Source of the DNA: JAADEM01 sp965371855
GTDB taxonomy: Bacteria; Bacteroidota; Bacteroidia; Bacteroidales; Marinilabiliaceae
DNA length: 32,833 nt
Assembly: GCA_965371855.1 (NCBI GenBank)
Contig: CBDUZZ010000053.1
Span: 1 to 32,833 of the forward strand
Reading direction: 5' to 3'
A program made the position numbers and the translations under genes. Below, piece after piece: positions 7,250-14,744 of this stretch. The notes under the pieces were generated by a model, which saw nothing but the letters and a program-made list of their open reading frames with translations, was not told where the DNA came from and did not search any database. Numbering within the stretch: the stretch's first letter is position 1; each line of letters begins with the position of its first letter.

Positions 7250-10200
7250 ATGAAACGAATATTTACCACATTAGCACAATTACTAATTATCACATTAGTA
7301 ATAGCCCAAAGCCCGGAAAAAATGAGTTATCAGGCAGTAGTAAGAGATGCAAGTAACAATCTTGTAACCAATTCCGGTATCGGAATGCGAATAAGTATAT
7401 TAATAGGTTCATCAACAGGTATGTCTGTTTATACTGAAACCCAAACAACTACAACCAATGCCAATGGTTTGGTATCAATAGAAATTGGAACAGGAACGAC
7501 CGGTGACGATTTTTCTGCAATAAATTGGGGGGCTTATATATATTTTATAAAAACAGAAACTGATCCAACAGGTGGAACAAACTATACAATTACAGGTACT
7601 AGGCAGCTTTTAAGCGTACCCTATGCCTTACATGCCAAAACAGCCGCAAACACCTTTAGTGGTAATTACAGCGACTTGATTGGTTCTCCCATAAACGTAA
7701 GTGATTTTTTTAATGATGCCGGATACCTGGCATCTTTCACCGAAGACGACCCTGTTTTTGGGGCACATGTAGCAAATGGGATTACTTCAACCGATATGAC
7801 AAACTGGAACACTGCTTACGGTTGGGGAGACCACTCAACACAAGGTTATCTTTCAAGTTTTACAGAAACCGATCCACAAGTGGGTATAATTAAAACCAAT
7901 TATCTTTCAAAATGGAATGGGAAAGCTTTGATCAGTTCTTCAATTTTTGATAATGGCAACGTGGGTATCGGTACGACTAATCCTACATATCCTTTAACCA
8001 TTTACCCGGGTACAAATACAAGAGGATTATTTATTGATCATAACCAAACCGGTACAGGATCATCCTATGGAATATTTGTTGATCTTGACAGAACAGGAAC
8101 CGGTAATGCGGATGCTGTGGGTGTTTATTCTACTTCTACAAATAACAATGGAGTGTATTCTACCAGGGGTATATTTGGAAACGCTGACGGCACTTCGACA
8201 GGGCCTAAATATGGGGTCTGGGGTAGTGCAAGTGGAAACGGTACACTTTATGCTATTCGTGGCTGGGTCAATCCTGGTTCGGGTAGCCAATATGGTGTTC
8301 AGGGCGTGACTAATGGAACAGGTACGTCAAGCCAATACGGTGTTCAAGGGATTGCACAGGGCGAGGGTACCGGTACACATTATGGTGTTTATGGATCAGC
8401 TTCCGGTGGCGGTACACTTTGGGCAGGTTATTTTAATGGTAATGTTTATACTGATGGTAACCTGGGCATTGGAACAACAACGCCTTCAACGCCACTAGAA
8501 GTTGCTGGTACAATTCAATCTACTAGTGGTGGATTTAAATTTCCTGATGGCTCAACACAAACCACGGCTGCTACAGCTGGCGGAAATTCACTGGATGCAG
8601 CCTACGATAAAGGTGGTGCCGGAGCGGGCAGAACAATTACGGCGGATGCCGGAGCTGTAAATATTACCGGTGATGATGGATTAACCGTAAATGGCAATGT
8701 GGGTATAGGAACTACTTCACCCACATACCCATTAACAATAGTGTCGGGGACTAATAACGGGGGATTATATATTGATCACAATCAAACCGGAACGGGGAAT
8801 ACTTATGGAATAGTTGTAGATTTAGACAGAACAGGTACAGGAAATGCTGAAGCTTATGGCATTATGTCTTCAGCCATCAATAATAATGGAGAATGGAGTG
8901 CTCGTGGGGTAATGGCAACTGCAAACGGCAATGCAACAGGACCCAAATATGGGGTTTATGCTTCAGCGAAAGGCGAAGGTAGGTTATATGGAGTTAGAGG
9001 AGTTGCAAGCTCAACTACTACAAAATTGCAATATGGTGTTTTCGGTGAAGCTATGGGTACCGGTACTGGTACACATTACGGCGTTTATGGAACGGCCAGT
9101 GGCGGAGGAGTATTATGGGCCGGATATTTTAATGGAAATGTTTACGCTGATGGAAATGTTGGGATAGGTACAACCTTACCTTCATATCCTTTAAGTGTGT
9201 ATGGCGTGATTCAGTCCAGCAGCGGTGGATTTAAATTTCCTGATGGCTCAACACAAACTACGGCTGCTACAGCTGGCGGAAATTCACTGGATGCAGCCTA
9301 TGATGAAGGTAGAATTATAACTGCCGATGCCGGAGCATTTGAAGTCACGGGTACGGACGGAGCATTGTTTAGAGGGACTTACGCAAACGGCACTATCCCG
9401 GCAACAGGTGCCGGTACGCGGATGATGTGGTATCCACGTAAGGCCGCTTTTCGGGCCGGATATGCTAACAGCACGCAATGGGATGATGCGAATATCGGAA
9501 CCTACTCCACGGCTATGGGATACGGTACAACGGCTAGCGATAGCTATTCCACAGCAATGGGAGTACTTACAACTGCCAGCGGTGCTGCTTCCACCGCTCT
9601 GGGACTTTCAACAAAGGCCATTGGAAACTATTCCACAGTAATGGGGAGTTATATTAATGTTACCGGATATGGTTCTTTTGCTATTGGTGATCACTCAATC
9701 ACAAGCGGAGCCCCAACATTTACAACAGATAATCGTTTTTACGCCCGCTTTGAAAATGGCTTCCGTTTATATACCAGTTCTAATTTATCTTCTGGTGCAA
9801 GATTATTGCCAGGTGCTAATTCCTGGAGTTCATTATCCGATTCAACAAAAAAAGAGAATTTTAAGATAGTGAATGGTGAAGATGTTTTAAATAAAATTAG
9901 AACATTCAAATTAACCTCATGGAATTATAAACGTCAAGCCCCCTCTAAATTCCGTCATTACGGTCCCATGGCACAGGATTTTTATGCGGCATTTGGTAAT
10001 GATGGCATAGGAACAATAGGAAATGATACCACTCTTTCCAGTGCTGATTTTGACGGCATTAATTTTATTGCTATTCAGGCATTAGAAAAGCGAACCAAAA
10101 CTAACGAAAAGCGAGTAGCAAAAAGTGAAGAGCGAGTAGTTGCTGAAATTGATAAACTAAGAGATGATTTGATAACATTGCAGGAAGAGAATAATGAACT

Positions 10201-10315
10201 AAAACAACAACTGACAAGTATGGAGTCTGACCTGAAAAAGTTCGAAGCATTTATGGCTAATTATAATAATAAAAAAGAGGAGAATAAAGTTTCTTTAACA
10301 GCTTTAAAAGAGTAA
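7250..10315 (+). CDS. Large tail-fibre-like surface protein with C-terminal S74 self-cleaving chaperone domain
   Basis: A 1021-aa exported protein. After the signal peptide (about 1-19) comes the domain typical of Bacteroidota tail-fibre-like proteins (SPEKMSYQAVVRDASNNLV to LLSVPYALHAKTA, about 20-127). Two copies of a long module follow (starting NVGIGTTNPTYPLTI and NVGIGTTSPTYPLTI), each with Tyr-Gly-Val repeats and closed by the same segment FKFPDGSTQTTAATAGG. YadA-head-like repeats (YSTAMGYGTTA, STAMGVLTTA, STALGLSTKA) occupy about 750-815. The C-terminus is an intramolecular chaperone/peptidase S74 domain with the dyad Ser863 and Lys868 in SDSTKK (correct +5 spacing), then an Ile/Leu coiled coil (about 945-1005). 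S74 domains trimerise fibres and then cut themselves off, which predicts a mature trimer of roughly residues 20-862. No T9SS tail is present, so its route to the surface is unclear. Confidence 0.85.
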   Translation: MKRIFTTLAQLLIITLVIAQSPEKMSYQAVVRDASNNLVTNSGIGMRISILIGSSTGMSVYTETQTTTTNANGLVSIEIGTGTTGDDFSAINWGAYIYFIKTETDPTGGTNYTITGTRQLLSVPYALHAKTAANTFSGNYSDLIGSPINVSDFFNDAGYLASFTEDDPVFGAHVANGITSTDMTNWNTAYGWGDHSTQGYLSSFTETDPQVGIIKTNYLSKWNGKALISSSIFDNGNVGIGTTNPTYPLTIYPGTNTRGLFIDHNQTGTGSSYGIFVDLDRTGTGNADAVGVYSTSTNNNGVYSTRGIFGNADGTSTGPKYGVWGSASGNGTLYAIRGWVNPGSGSQYGVQGVTNGTGTSSQYGVQGIAQGEGTGTHYGVYGSASGGGTLWAGYFNGNVYTDGNLGIGTTTPSTPLEVAGTIQSTSGGFKFPDGSTQTTAATAGGNSLDAAYDKGGAGAGRTITADAGAVNITGDDGLTVNGNVGIGTTSPTYPLTIVSGTNNGGLYIDHNQTGTGNTYGIVVDLDRTGTGNAEAYGIMSSAINNNGEWSARGVMATANGNATGPKYGVYASAKGEGRLYGVRGVASSTTTKLQYGVFGEAMGTGTGTHYGVYGTASGGGVLWAGYFNGNVYADGNVGIGTTLPSYPLSVYGVIQSSSGGFKFPDGSTQTTAATAGGNSLDAAYDEGRIITADAGAFEVTGTDGALFRGTYANGTIPATGAGTRMMWYPRKAAFRAGYANSTQWDDANIGTYSTAMGYGTTASDSYSTAMGVLTTASGAASTALGLSTKAIGNYSTVMGSYINVTGYGSFAIGDHSITSGAPTFTTDNRFYARFENGFRLYTSSNLSSGARLLPGANSWSSLSDSTKKENFKIVNGEDVLNKIRTFKLTSWNYKRQAPSKFRHYGPMAQDFYAAFGNDGIGTIGNDTTLSSADFDGINFIAIQALEKRTKTNEKRVAKSEERVVAEIDKLRDDLITLQEENNELKQQLTSMESDLKKFEAFMANYNNKKEENKVSLTALKE
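8528..8608 (+). repeat. Intragenic direct repeat, copy 1
   Basis: This 81-bp segment of the fibre-like gene recurs 696 bp downstream at 9224-9304 with two mismatches. It encodes the G-G-F-K-F-P-D-G-S-T-Q-T-T-A-A-T-A-G-G segment that ends each module. It is far better conserved than the surrounding module sequence, so either recent gene conversion or strong constraint has acted. Confidence 0.85.
9224..9304 (+). repeat. Intragenic direct repeat, copy 2
   Basis: Second copy of the 81-bp segment at 8528-8608 (79 of 81 identical). Recombination between the two would delete exactly 696 bp (232 codons) in frame and leave a protein with one module fewer. Confidence 0.85.
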
Positions 10316-10351
10316 CAGTAGGATTGTCAGATTATCTATTTTTTTTGATTG

Positions 10352-10382
10352 CCGGGGGTTTTGCTTTATGTAAAGCCCCCGG
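10352..10382 (+). terminator. GC-rich hairpin after the fibre-like gene, possible terminator
   Basis: CCGGGGG (10352-10358) pairs with CCCCCGG (10376-10382), and the inner CTTTA/TAAAG extends the stem across a 5-nt bulge. It lies 36 bp past the stop codon. No T-run follows on this strand (a T8 run precedes it), so termination is plausible but not certain. The rest of 10383-10620 shows no gene and nothing I can name. Confidence 0.45.
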
Positions 10383-10620
10383 TGCTAAAATATAATGTAG
10401 TTCATCCTTTGAAAAAACATCTTATTGATTCCTCAAATAATCAATTCTCCAAATCCTAAGCAATATTTCAAATTTATAGTTTGAGTTCAATATGGTTAAA
10501 TATTATCCGTCAAATAAAAGCCGGACAGGTTTTGATGTGTTGATTTCAACCCAAACAAGCAGAACTCAATCATCCCGGGCATAATTGTTTAGACACTTAA
10601 TAAGAAAACACCAAAAAAAG

Positions 10621-10683
10621 TAAAAACTACCCCCAGGGGTAGTACATCCAATACCCTTTATTCTCTAATTTTATTCAAGAATT
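10621..10683 (+). promoter_or_regulatory. Promoter/operator module, copy 2 (dyad ACTACCCC-CA-GGGGTAGT)
   Basis: The second copy of the 63-bp module (61 of 63 identical to 6565-6627), with the perfect dyad at 10626-10643. Here it stands 53 bp in front of the intact solo HTH gene, which could therefore be autoregulated. This arrangement is probably the ancestral one, since copy 1 has lost most of its HTH gene. Confidence 0.6.
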
Positions 10684-10696
10684 CAAATTTCAGAGA

Positions 10697-10897
10697 ATGA
10701 AAAAAGCAGAGTTCATATCAAAGCGCGAAAGTGGCATCATGATTTTGTTACAGAAAGGGATGTCCAACAGAATAATTTCAGAAGAAGTAGGTGTCTCTGT
10801 AAATACCGTTAAATATCACCTTAAAAAAATTTATAAAAAACTGCATGCCCAAAATCGGGTTGACGCGATAAATAAATACAACAAATTATTAACTTAA
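10697..10897 (+). CDS. Solo LuxR/GerE-type helix-turn-helix protein (66 aa)
   Basis: A complete 66-aa protein that is nothing but a GerE-type DNA-binding domain: KRESGIMILLQKGMSNRIIS (helices 1-2), EEVGVSVNTVKYHLKKIYKK (recognition helix region), then the dimerisation helix QNRVDAINKYN. It has no sensor, receiver or membrane segment. It resembles the C-terminus of the TPR-LuxR regulator (SKNTIKFHIKNIFIKL versus SVNTVKYHLKKIYKKL). It lies just downstream of the dyad module and ends 12 bp before the OmpA-like gene, so the two are almost certainly cotranscribed. It may bind the dyad itself, or compete with or partner the TPR regulator; these roles are inferred. A second copy existed upstream of 6698 and survives only as a 22-codon tail. 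Confidence 0.85.
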   Translation: MKKAEFISKRESGIMILLQKGMSNRIISEEVGVSVNTVKYHLKKIYKKLHAQNRVDAINKYNKLLT

Positions 10898-10909
10898 AAA
10901 CATAATACT

Positions 10910-12157
10910 ATGAAATTTAAAACATCTGTAATTATTAGTGTAATAATACTCTTTTTTGGATTTTGTGTCAGTGCCCAGGTTATCGACCCTAAAAAAGAGG
11001 CCGAAAAAGAGGGTACAAAACGTACAAACAATAAAATTGAAAAGAGTGTTGACAAAGGATTCGACAAATTAGAAGAAGGAATTGGAAGTTTGTTTGGGAA
11101 GAAGAAGAAAAAAAAGAAAAAAAAAGATACCACAAAAGAACAACCACAACAACAACAGGGGCAACAAACTAACTCGACAGAACAAAAAACTCAACAAGAG
11201 TCTAAATTAAACTGGGCAAAATATGATTTTGTACCGGGTGATAAGATAATTTTTGAAGATAATCTTATTGGTGAGGAGAACGGTGAATTTCCTTCACGAT
11301 GGGATTTGAAACAAGGGAATGTTGAAATCGCCCAATTAGACGGTGAAAATGTTATCATGTTCAGAGCAGGAAGTCCAGAAATCATTCCCTATCTGAAAAA
11401 TCCTGAAAAAGATTACCTCCCTGAAATATTCACTATCGAATTTGATTTATATGGCGGCGTTGGCACCTTTGTATTAAATCTTTACGATACGAAAAATCAA
11501 AAATCAGGCAGCCCGTCAGGATGGACAAGCTTTAAAATGAAACATAATGAGATGGGATGGGCGAATAATTTCAGCAAACTCTCCGACTTATCGCTTCCTG
11601 AAAGGAGGTGGGTTCACATTGCAATTGCATATACCAATGGTAAATTGAAGGGTTATATTGATGAAACAAGGTTAGTAAATATTCCACGAATTGATTTTGA
11701 CCCTAAAGGAATTACCCTTTATACTTATATTTTCGGAACTTTACACGAAGGGCATTATTATGTCAAAAATTTAAGGATAGCCGAAGGTGGAGTGAAATAT
11801 TATGACAGGTTTCTGCAAGATGGAAAGATCGTATCCAACGGAATCCGATTTGATGTTGGCAAGGCAACTTTACGCCCTGAGTCCATGGGCGTTATAAACA
11901 ATATCTACAAACTATTGTCTGAACACCCGGAAGTAAATTTCAGCGTTGAAGGTCATACCGATAGTGATGGTGATTTTGATTTCAACCAGAAGTTATCGGA
12001 GGAGAGAGCAAAAACGGTAATGAACCAGCTCATATCAATGGGAATTGATAGCGACCGGCTTTCATCCAATGGTTTTGGAGAGAGTAAACCTGTAAATACC
12101 AACGATACCCCTGAAGGCAAAGCAGCCAACCGAAGAGTGGAGTTTGTGAAAATGTAG
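10910..12157 (+). CDS. OmpA-family envelope protein with poly-Lys linker and concanavalin-like domain
   Basis: A 415-aa exported protein. The signal peptide is about 1-23 (ending FCVSAQ). A charged segment leads into a run of nine lysines (about 65-73) and a Gln-rich stretch (about 79-88). The middle (about 105-300) looks like a LamG/concanavalin-type beta sandwich (IIFEDNLIGEENGEFPSRWD, WVHIAIAYTNGKLKGYIDETRL). The C-terminus (about 308-415) is an OmpA-like peptidoglycan-binding domain (RFDVGKATLRPESM, FSVEGHTDSDGD, LSEERAKTVMNQL, GKAANRRVEFVKM). It would sit in the outer membrane or periplasm and hold the cell wall; the poly-Lys run is unusual and may bind acidic polymers. It follows the solo HTH gene by 12 bp. 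Confidence 0.87.
   Translation: MKFKTSVIISVIILFFGFCVSAQVIDPKKEAEKEGTKRTNNKIEKSVDKGFDKLEEGIGSLFGKKKKKKKKKDTTKEQPQQQQGQQTNSTEQKTQQESKLNWAKYDFVPGDKIIFEDNLIGEENGEFPSRWDLKQGNVEIAQLDGENVIMFRAGSPEIIPYLKNPEKDYLPEIFTIEFDLYGGVGTFVLNLYDTKNQKSGSPSGWTSFKMKHNEMGWANNFSKLSDLSLPERRWVHIAIAYTNGKLKGYIDETRLVNIPRIDFDPKGITLYTYIFGTLHEGHYYVKNLRIAEGGVKYYDRFLQDGKIVSNGIRFDVGKATLRPESMGVINNIYKLLSEHPEVNFSVEGHTDSDGDFDFNQKLSEERAKTVMNQLISMGIDSDRLSSNGFGESKPVNTNDTPEGKAANRRVEFVKM
11108..11125 (+). repeat. Adenine tracts A8 and A9 inside the OmpA-like gene
   Basis: Two long adenine runs (11108-11115 and 11117-11125), separated by one G, encode the poly-Lys segment. Runs of this length are prone to polymerase and ribosome slippage, so they could act as a frame switch between the signal peptide and the functional domains. 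Confidence 0.6.
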
Positions 12158-12344
12158 CCTTAAAACTATATATCGGAAAAAACCACCTAAAATTTCAATA
12201 CAGGGTACAATGCTAATCGCCTTTCCTGAGAATTTGAACTCAAAAGCGCATTAAGACTTAAAATGAGAGAGAGTTGAAGAACATAAAGAGGAGTTGGAAA
12301 CAAAGAATTATGAGGAGTAATAATTGGATTCAAAAATTAAAGAA

Positions 12345-12611
12345 ATGCAAAAATTGGTTATCTTATTGTTATTGTCGTCTATAGTACAGGTTAACTCTAA
12401 CCTCTTTGCCCAGGGTTCAGGTTGTTGCGACCGGGAAGCAATTTTGTATTGCGAATACAATCATGCATTTCTGGGTAATACTACGGAGGAAAAAATAGAA
12501 AAGGAATTCAGTGCTTCAGCGTTTGAAAAGTTTAAGGAGGTTTTTACGTGCGATTGTTTTCAGCTTACTTTAGCCAAAGCCTCTTGTAACCTGCAACTGT
12601 TTTTTATCTGA
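12345..12611 (+). CDS. Small Cys-rich secreted protein of unknown function
   Basis: An 88-aa protein if the ATG at 12345 is used; a TTG at 12324 in the same frame would add 7 residues but puts charge ahead of the signal peptide. The signal peptide MQKLVILLLLSSIVQVNSNLFAQ is followed by a short mature part with six cysteines (GSGCCDREAILYCEYN, FTCDCF, ASCNLQ), which suggests disulfides or metal binding. I do not recognise a family. It follows the OmpA-like gene by 187 bp on the same strand and may share its transcript. Upstream in the same frame (about 12228-12320), codons read as a charged helical peptide broken by stops, perhaps the end of a decayed gene. Confidence 0.6.
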   Translation: MQKLVILLLLSSIVQVNSNLFAQGSGCCDREAILYCEYNHAFLGNTTEEKIEKEFSASAFEKFKEVFTCDCFQLTLAKASCNLQLFFI

Positions 12612-12633
12612 TGCAGCATCTTTTACTTGCCAA

Positions 12634-13854
12634 TTATTTCGGCTCATACACCTGCCCCATAAACAGAATGGCACCTGTATCTTTCTCCTGAATAAGAAAT
12701 ACAAACGGTCTGTTAACAACAAAAGAAATAGCGCCGGGGTCAATACTGGTAAACATTATTTCAACACTGGTTACTGCTGCAGCCTCTGTGCCCACTTCAT
12801 CAACTTCTACAAATGTTTTATGCTTTACTTTACTTATGAAAAGGTTGGATGGCGTTCCCATGCCTGACAGATCGGCACTACCGGTAAATGCTCTAACCAT
12901 ACCGAGTTTTATTAACTGCTTTTTAAGTTCAAGGTCACACTCAAATTTAAATTTCGGCAACCACACTTTCACACCTCGCTGCTGAAAACTGTTTATATAG
13001 CCGGATAAAATACTCTCATCCAAACCGGATACAAAATCACTCAAATTAACATTCTCATCAGGCAACAAAACAATCATTCTGAAATGTTCATTGCCATAAG
13101 GCAATGCAACACCGCTGCATCCGGCAGTGCTGAAATAATCCAAATCTGTTTCCTGAACCATCATCTTCACATCTTCAGTTGTACCATCAACATAATGGAA
13201 CGGTTCATCTACAGAATCATCCTTCTTGAATTCATACTTCCATTTACCTTTAAAATAGACAGCATTTATGAGAAACATTACATGGTCAGGAGTAATTACA
13301 TCAACAATTTCAGGTATTTTACCTTTGGTTTTATCGTTTACCCAATTGTTAATAGTTTTTTTACTGCCTTCTGCGTCACTAAAATCCAATGGTCTGACTT
13401 CAGCATCATAAAACTTCTTGTTAATATCTACAAAACCGGAGTTTATCTGAAATGTATTTCTGTACCATATTGAATTAGCGATATTGGTTTCCACCAAATT
13501 ATCGGCATTAAGCAGTGCTTCACGGATAGTTCTGTTTGACTCATTCAGTTCCGTATCATTGTCAACTGAAAATCCCAACACATTAGTCATCTCATCACGA
13601 GTCTCACCTCTTGCTCCGTTCCATGTCATTCCCAGAGCTTGTGATACACTCAGGGGTGAAATCATAATATTCTCAGGCTCTTCAGCATCTTCAACCACCT
13701 TTTTAAACAGGTCTATTCCAAATTCATTGGAGCTTTGCAGTATCTCCTGCGATTTCAAGTCAAGCTTAATAGGACGGTACTCTTGTGGTTCAACCTGCGA
13801 TTTAGTACAAGCAGACACTGTTAACACAATAAATATCAAAAATATGTTTTTCAT
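12634..13854 (-). CDS. Lipoprotein serpin (serine protease inhibitor family)
   Basis: A 406-aa serpin exported as a lipoprotein: MKNIFLIFIVLTVSAC has a lipobox Cys at 16. The frame is open up to a Met at 13881, but that codon overlaps the -7 box at 13879-13886, so 13854 is the start. Family features include ENIMISPLSVSQALGMTWNGARGETRDEM, FLINAVYFKGKW, and a C-terminus FVEVDEVGTEAAAVTS...VVNRPFVFLIQEKDTGAILFMGQV. The hinge E-V-G-T-E-A-A-A has the small residues needed for loop insertion, so it should be inhibitory. Alignment by eye with alpha-1-antitrypsin puts the scissile bond near F-T-S-I, which suggests an elastase- or chymotrypsin-like target; this is inference. It would shield the cell surface from its own or foreign proteases. 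Confidence 0.92.
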   Translation of the reverse strand: MKNIFLIFIVLTVSACTKSQVEPQEYRPIKLDLKSQEILQSSNEFGIDLFKKVVEDAEEPENIMISPLSVSQALGMTWNGARGETRDEMTNVLGFSVDNDTELNESNRTIREALLNADNLVETNIANSIWYRNTFQINSGFVDINKKFYDAEVRPLDFSDAEGSKKTINNWVNDKTKGKIPEIVDVITPDHVMFLINAVYFKGKWKYEFKKDDSVDEPFHYVDGTTEDVKMMVQETDLDYFSTAGCSGVALPYGNEHFRMIVLLPDENVNLSDFVSGLDESILSGYINSFQQRGVKVWLPKFKFECDLELKKQLIKLGMVRAFTGSADLSGMGTPSNLFISKVKHKTFVEVDEVGTEAAAVTSVEIMFTSIDPGAISFVVNRPFVFLIQEKDTGAILFMGQVYEPK

Positions 13855-13878
13855 AATATATAGTTTTTCTAATAGATG

Positions 13879-13906
13879 CAAATATACTCACAAGGTTGCG
13901 TTACAA
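13879..13906 (-). promoter_or_regulatory. Promoter of the serpin gene
   Basis: On the minus strand, TATATTTG (13886-13879) matches TAnnTTTG, with a TTG (13906-13904) 17 nt upstream as the -33 element. Transcription should start near 13872, which fixes the translation start at 13854. Confidence 0.6.
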
Positions 13907-13921
13907 CATAGAATATTTCGC

Positions 13922-13949
13922 AAAAAAAAAGTTTGACTCATGGTCAAAC
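13922..13949 (-). terminator. Intrinsic terminator of the 13991-14530 lipoprotein gene
   Basis: A perfect 7-bp stem, GTTTGAC/GTCAAAC (13931-13937 and 13943-13949), with a 5-nt loop, is followed on the minus strand by nine T (13930-13922). It lies 41 bp past the lipoprotein stop codon and just upstream of the serpin promoter, so it separates the two units. Confidence 0.85.
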
Positions 13950-13990
13950 CCTTTTTAACAATCTAAAATTAATTGGATAATTTAAAACTC

Positions 13991-14530
13991 TTAAAAGCTA
14001 TATCTGATAAACATTTGTATGTCAACATCTACATTACCTTCTAAACCGTCTTTGTAGAATGTTTCACCTTTTAATGATAAATTAATGTTATTATCGTTAA
14101 CACCGGCAACTACATCACTCAGTTGACGAGTAAGTTCCTGTGCGCCTTCATTAGTTATTACAGACATAAGAGGAACAATAGACAAACCATCTTCTACATG
14201 AATAATGATATCCTCTAATAAAATTAACTCTGTATCATCAGTACCTGTTTTAATAGTTACATCAACTGATACAATATTTGCTGAATTTCCACTTTGAGGT
14301 TTAACCTCCAACCAAACATCTTTCAACTCAACCTCATCAACATTACTGACAACTGCTGTTTTCAATTCATCTTGTATGCCGGTGGCAGGAATTACCCCTT
14401 CTACAGCAAAATCTGAATTGTTAATTGAAAACTCAACACTCTTCTTAAATGTAGGATAAATTATTGTTTCTTCTTTATCACAAGCAACTAAAACAGATGC
14501 GATCAACAACACTAAAACTATATTTTTCAT
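13991..14530 (-). CDS. Putative lipoprotein of unknown function
   Basis: A 179-aa protein with a clear lipoprotein signal (MKNIVLVLLIASVLVAC, Cys17). The mature part is acidic, low in Cys and rich in alternating hydrophobic residues (VEFSINNSDFAVEGV, VELKDVWLEVKPQSG, VDVTIKTGTDDTELILLEDI), which predicts beta sandwiches. I recognise no family. It lies upstream of the serpin gene on the same strand but has its own terminator between them, so cotranscription is unlikely. Confidence 0.75.
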   Translation of the reverse strand: MKNIVLVLLIASVLVACDKEETIIYPTFKKSVEFSINNSDFAVEGVIPATGIQDELKTAVVSNVDEVELKDVWLEVKPQSGNSANIVSVDVTIKTGTDDTELILLEDIIIHVEDGLSIVPLMSVITNEGAQELTRQLSDVVAGVNDNNINLSLKGETFYKDGLEGNVDVDIQMFIRYSF

Positions 14531-14706
14531 AACTAACGTTTTTATATTCTTTTCAGATAAATCGAACTTCTTTATTCGTTCTTCTATCTGTAGTTACGCT
14601 AATATTGTTAATGTGTTTTTATATGTTGACCAATGCCTGAAAAAAAATGAGCAAACGCGCTTTTACTTCAACAAAATGAAAAAACCATTTACAACAATTA
14701 GGTTAC

Positions 14707-14739
14707 TTGAACCACATAAGCCACATAAGAAAACATAAG
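14707..14739 (+). repeat. CATAAG-phased dispersed repeat, copy 1
   Basis: A 33-bp stretch with CATAAG-like hexamers every 9-10 bp. It matches 31910-31942 at 29 of 33 positions. It lies at the start of the large gene-free interval. Confidence 0.6.
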
Positions 14740-14744
14740 TTATG

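Noticed and set aside
7250..10315. A prophage, because of the S74 tail-spike-type domain
   Set aside because: No capsid, tail, integrase or lysis genes flank it, and the N-terminal domain and signal peptide are those of Bacteroidota envelope proteins.
13855..13881. The longer serpin start at 13881
   Set aside because: The codon overlaps the -7 box, and the extra nine residues would stand in front of a perfect lipoprotein signal peptide.
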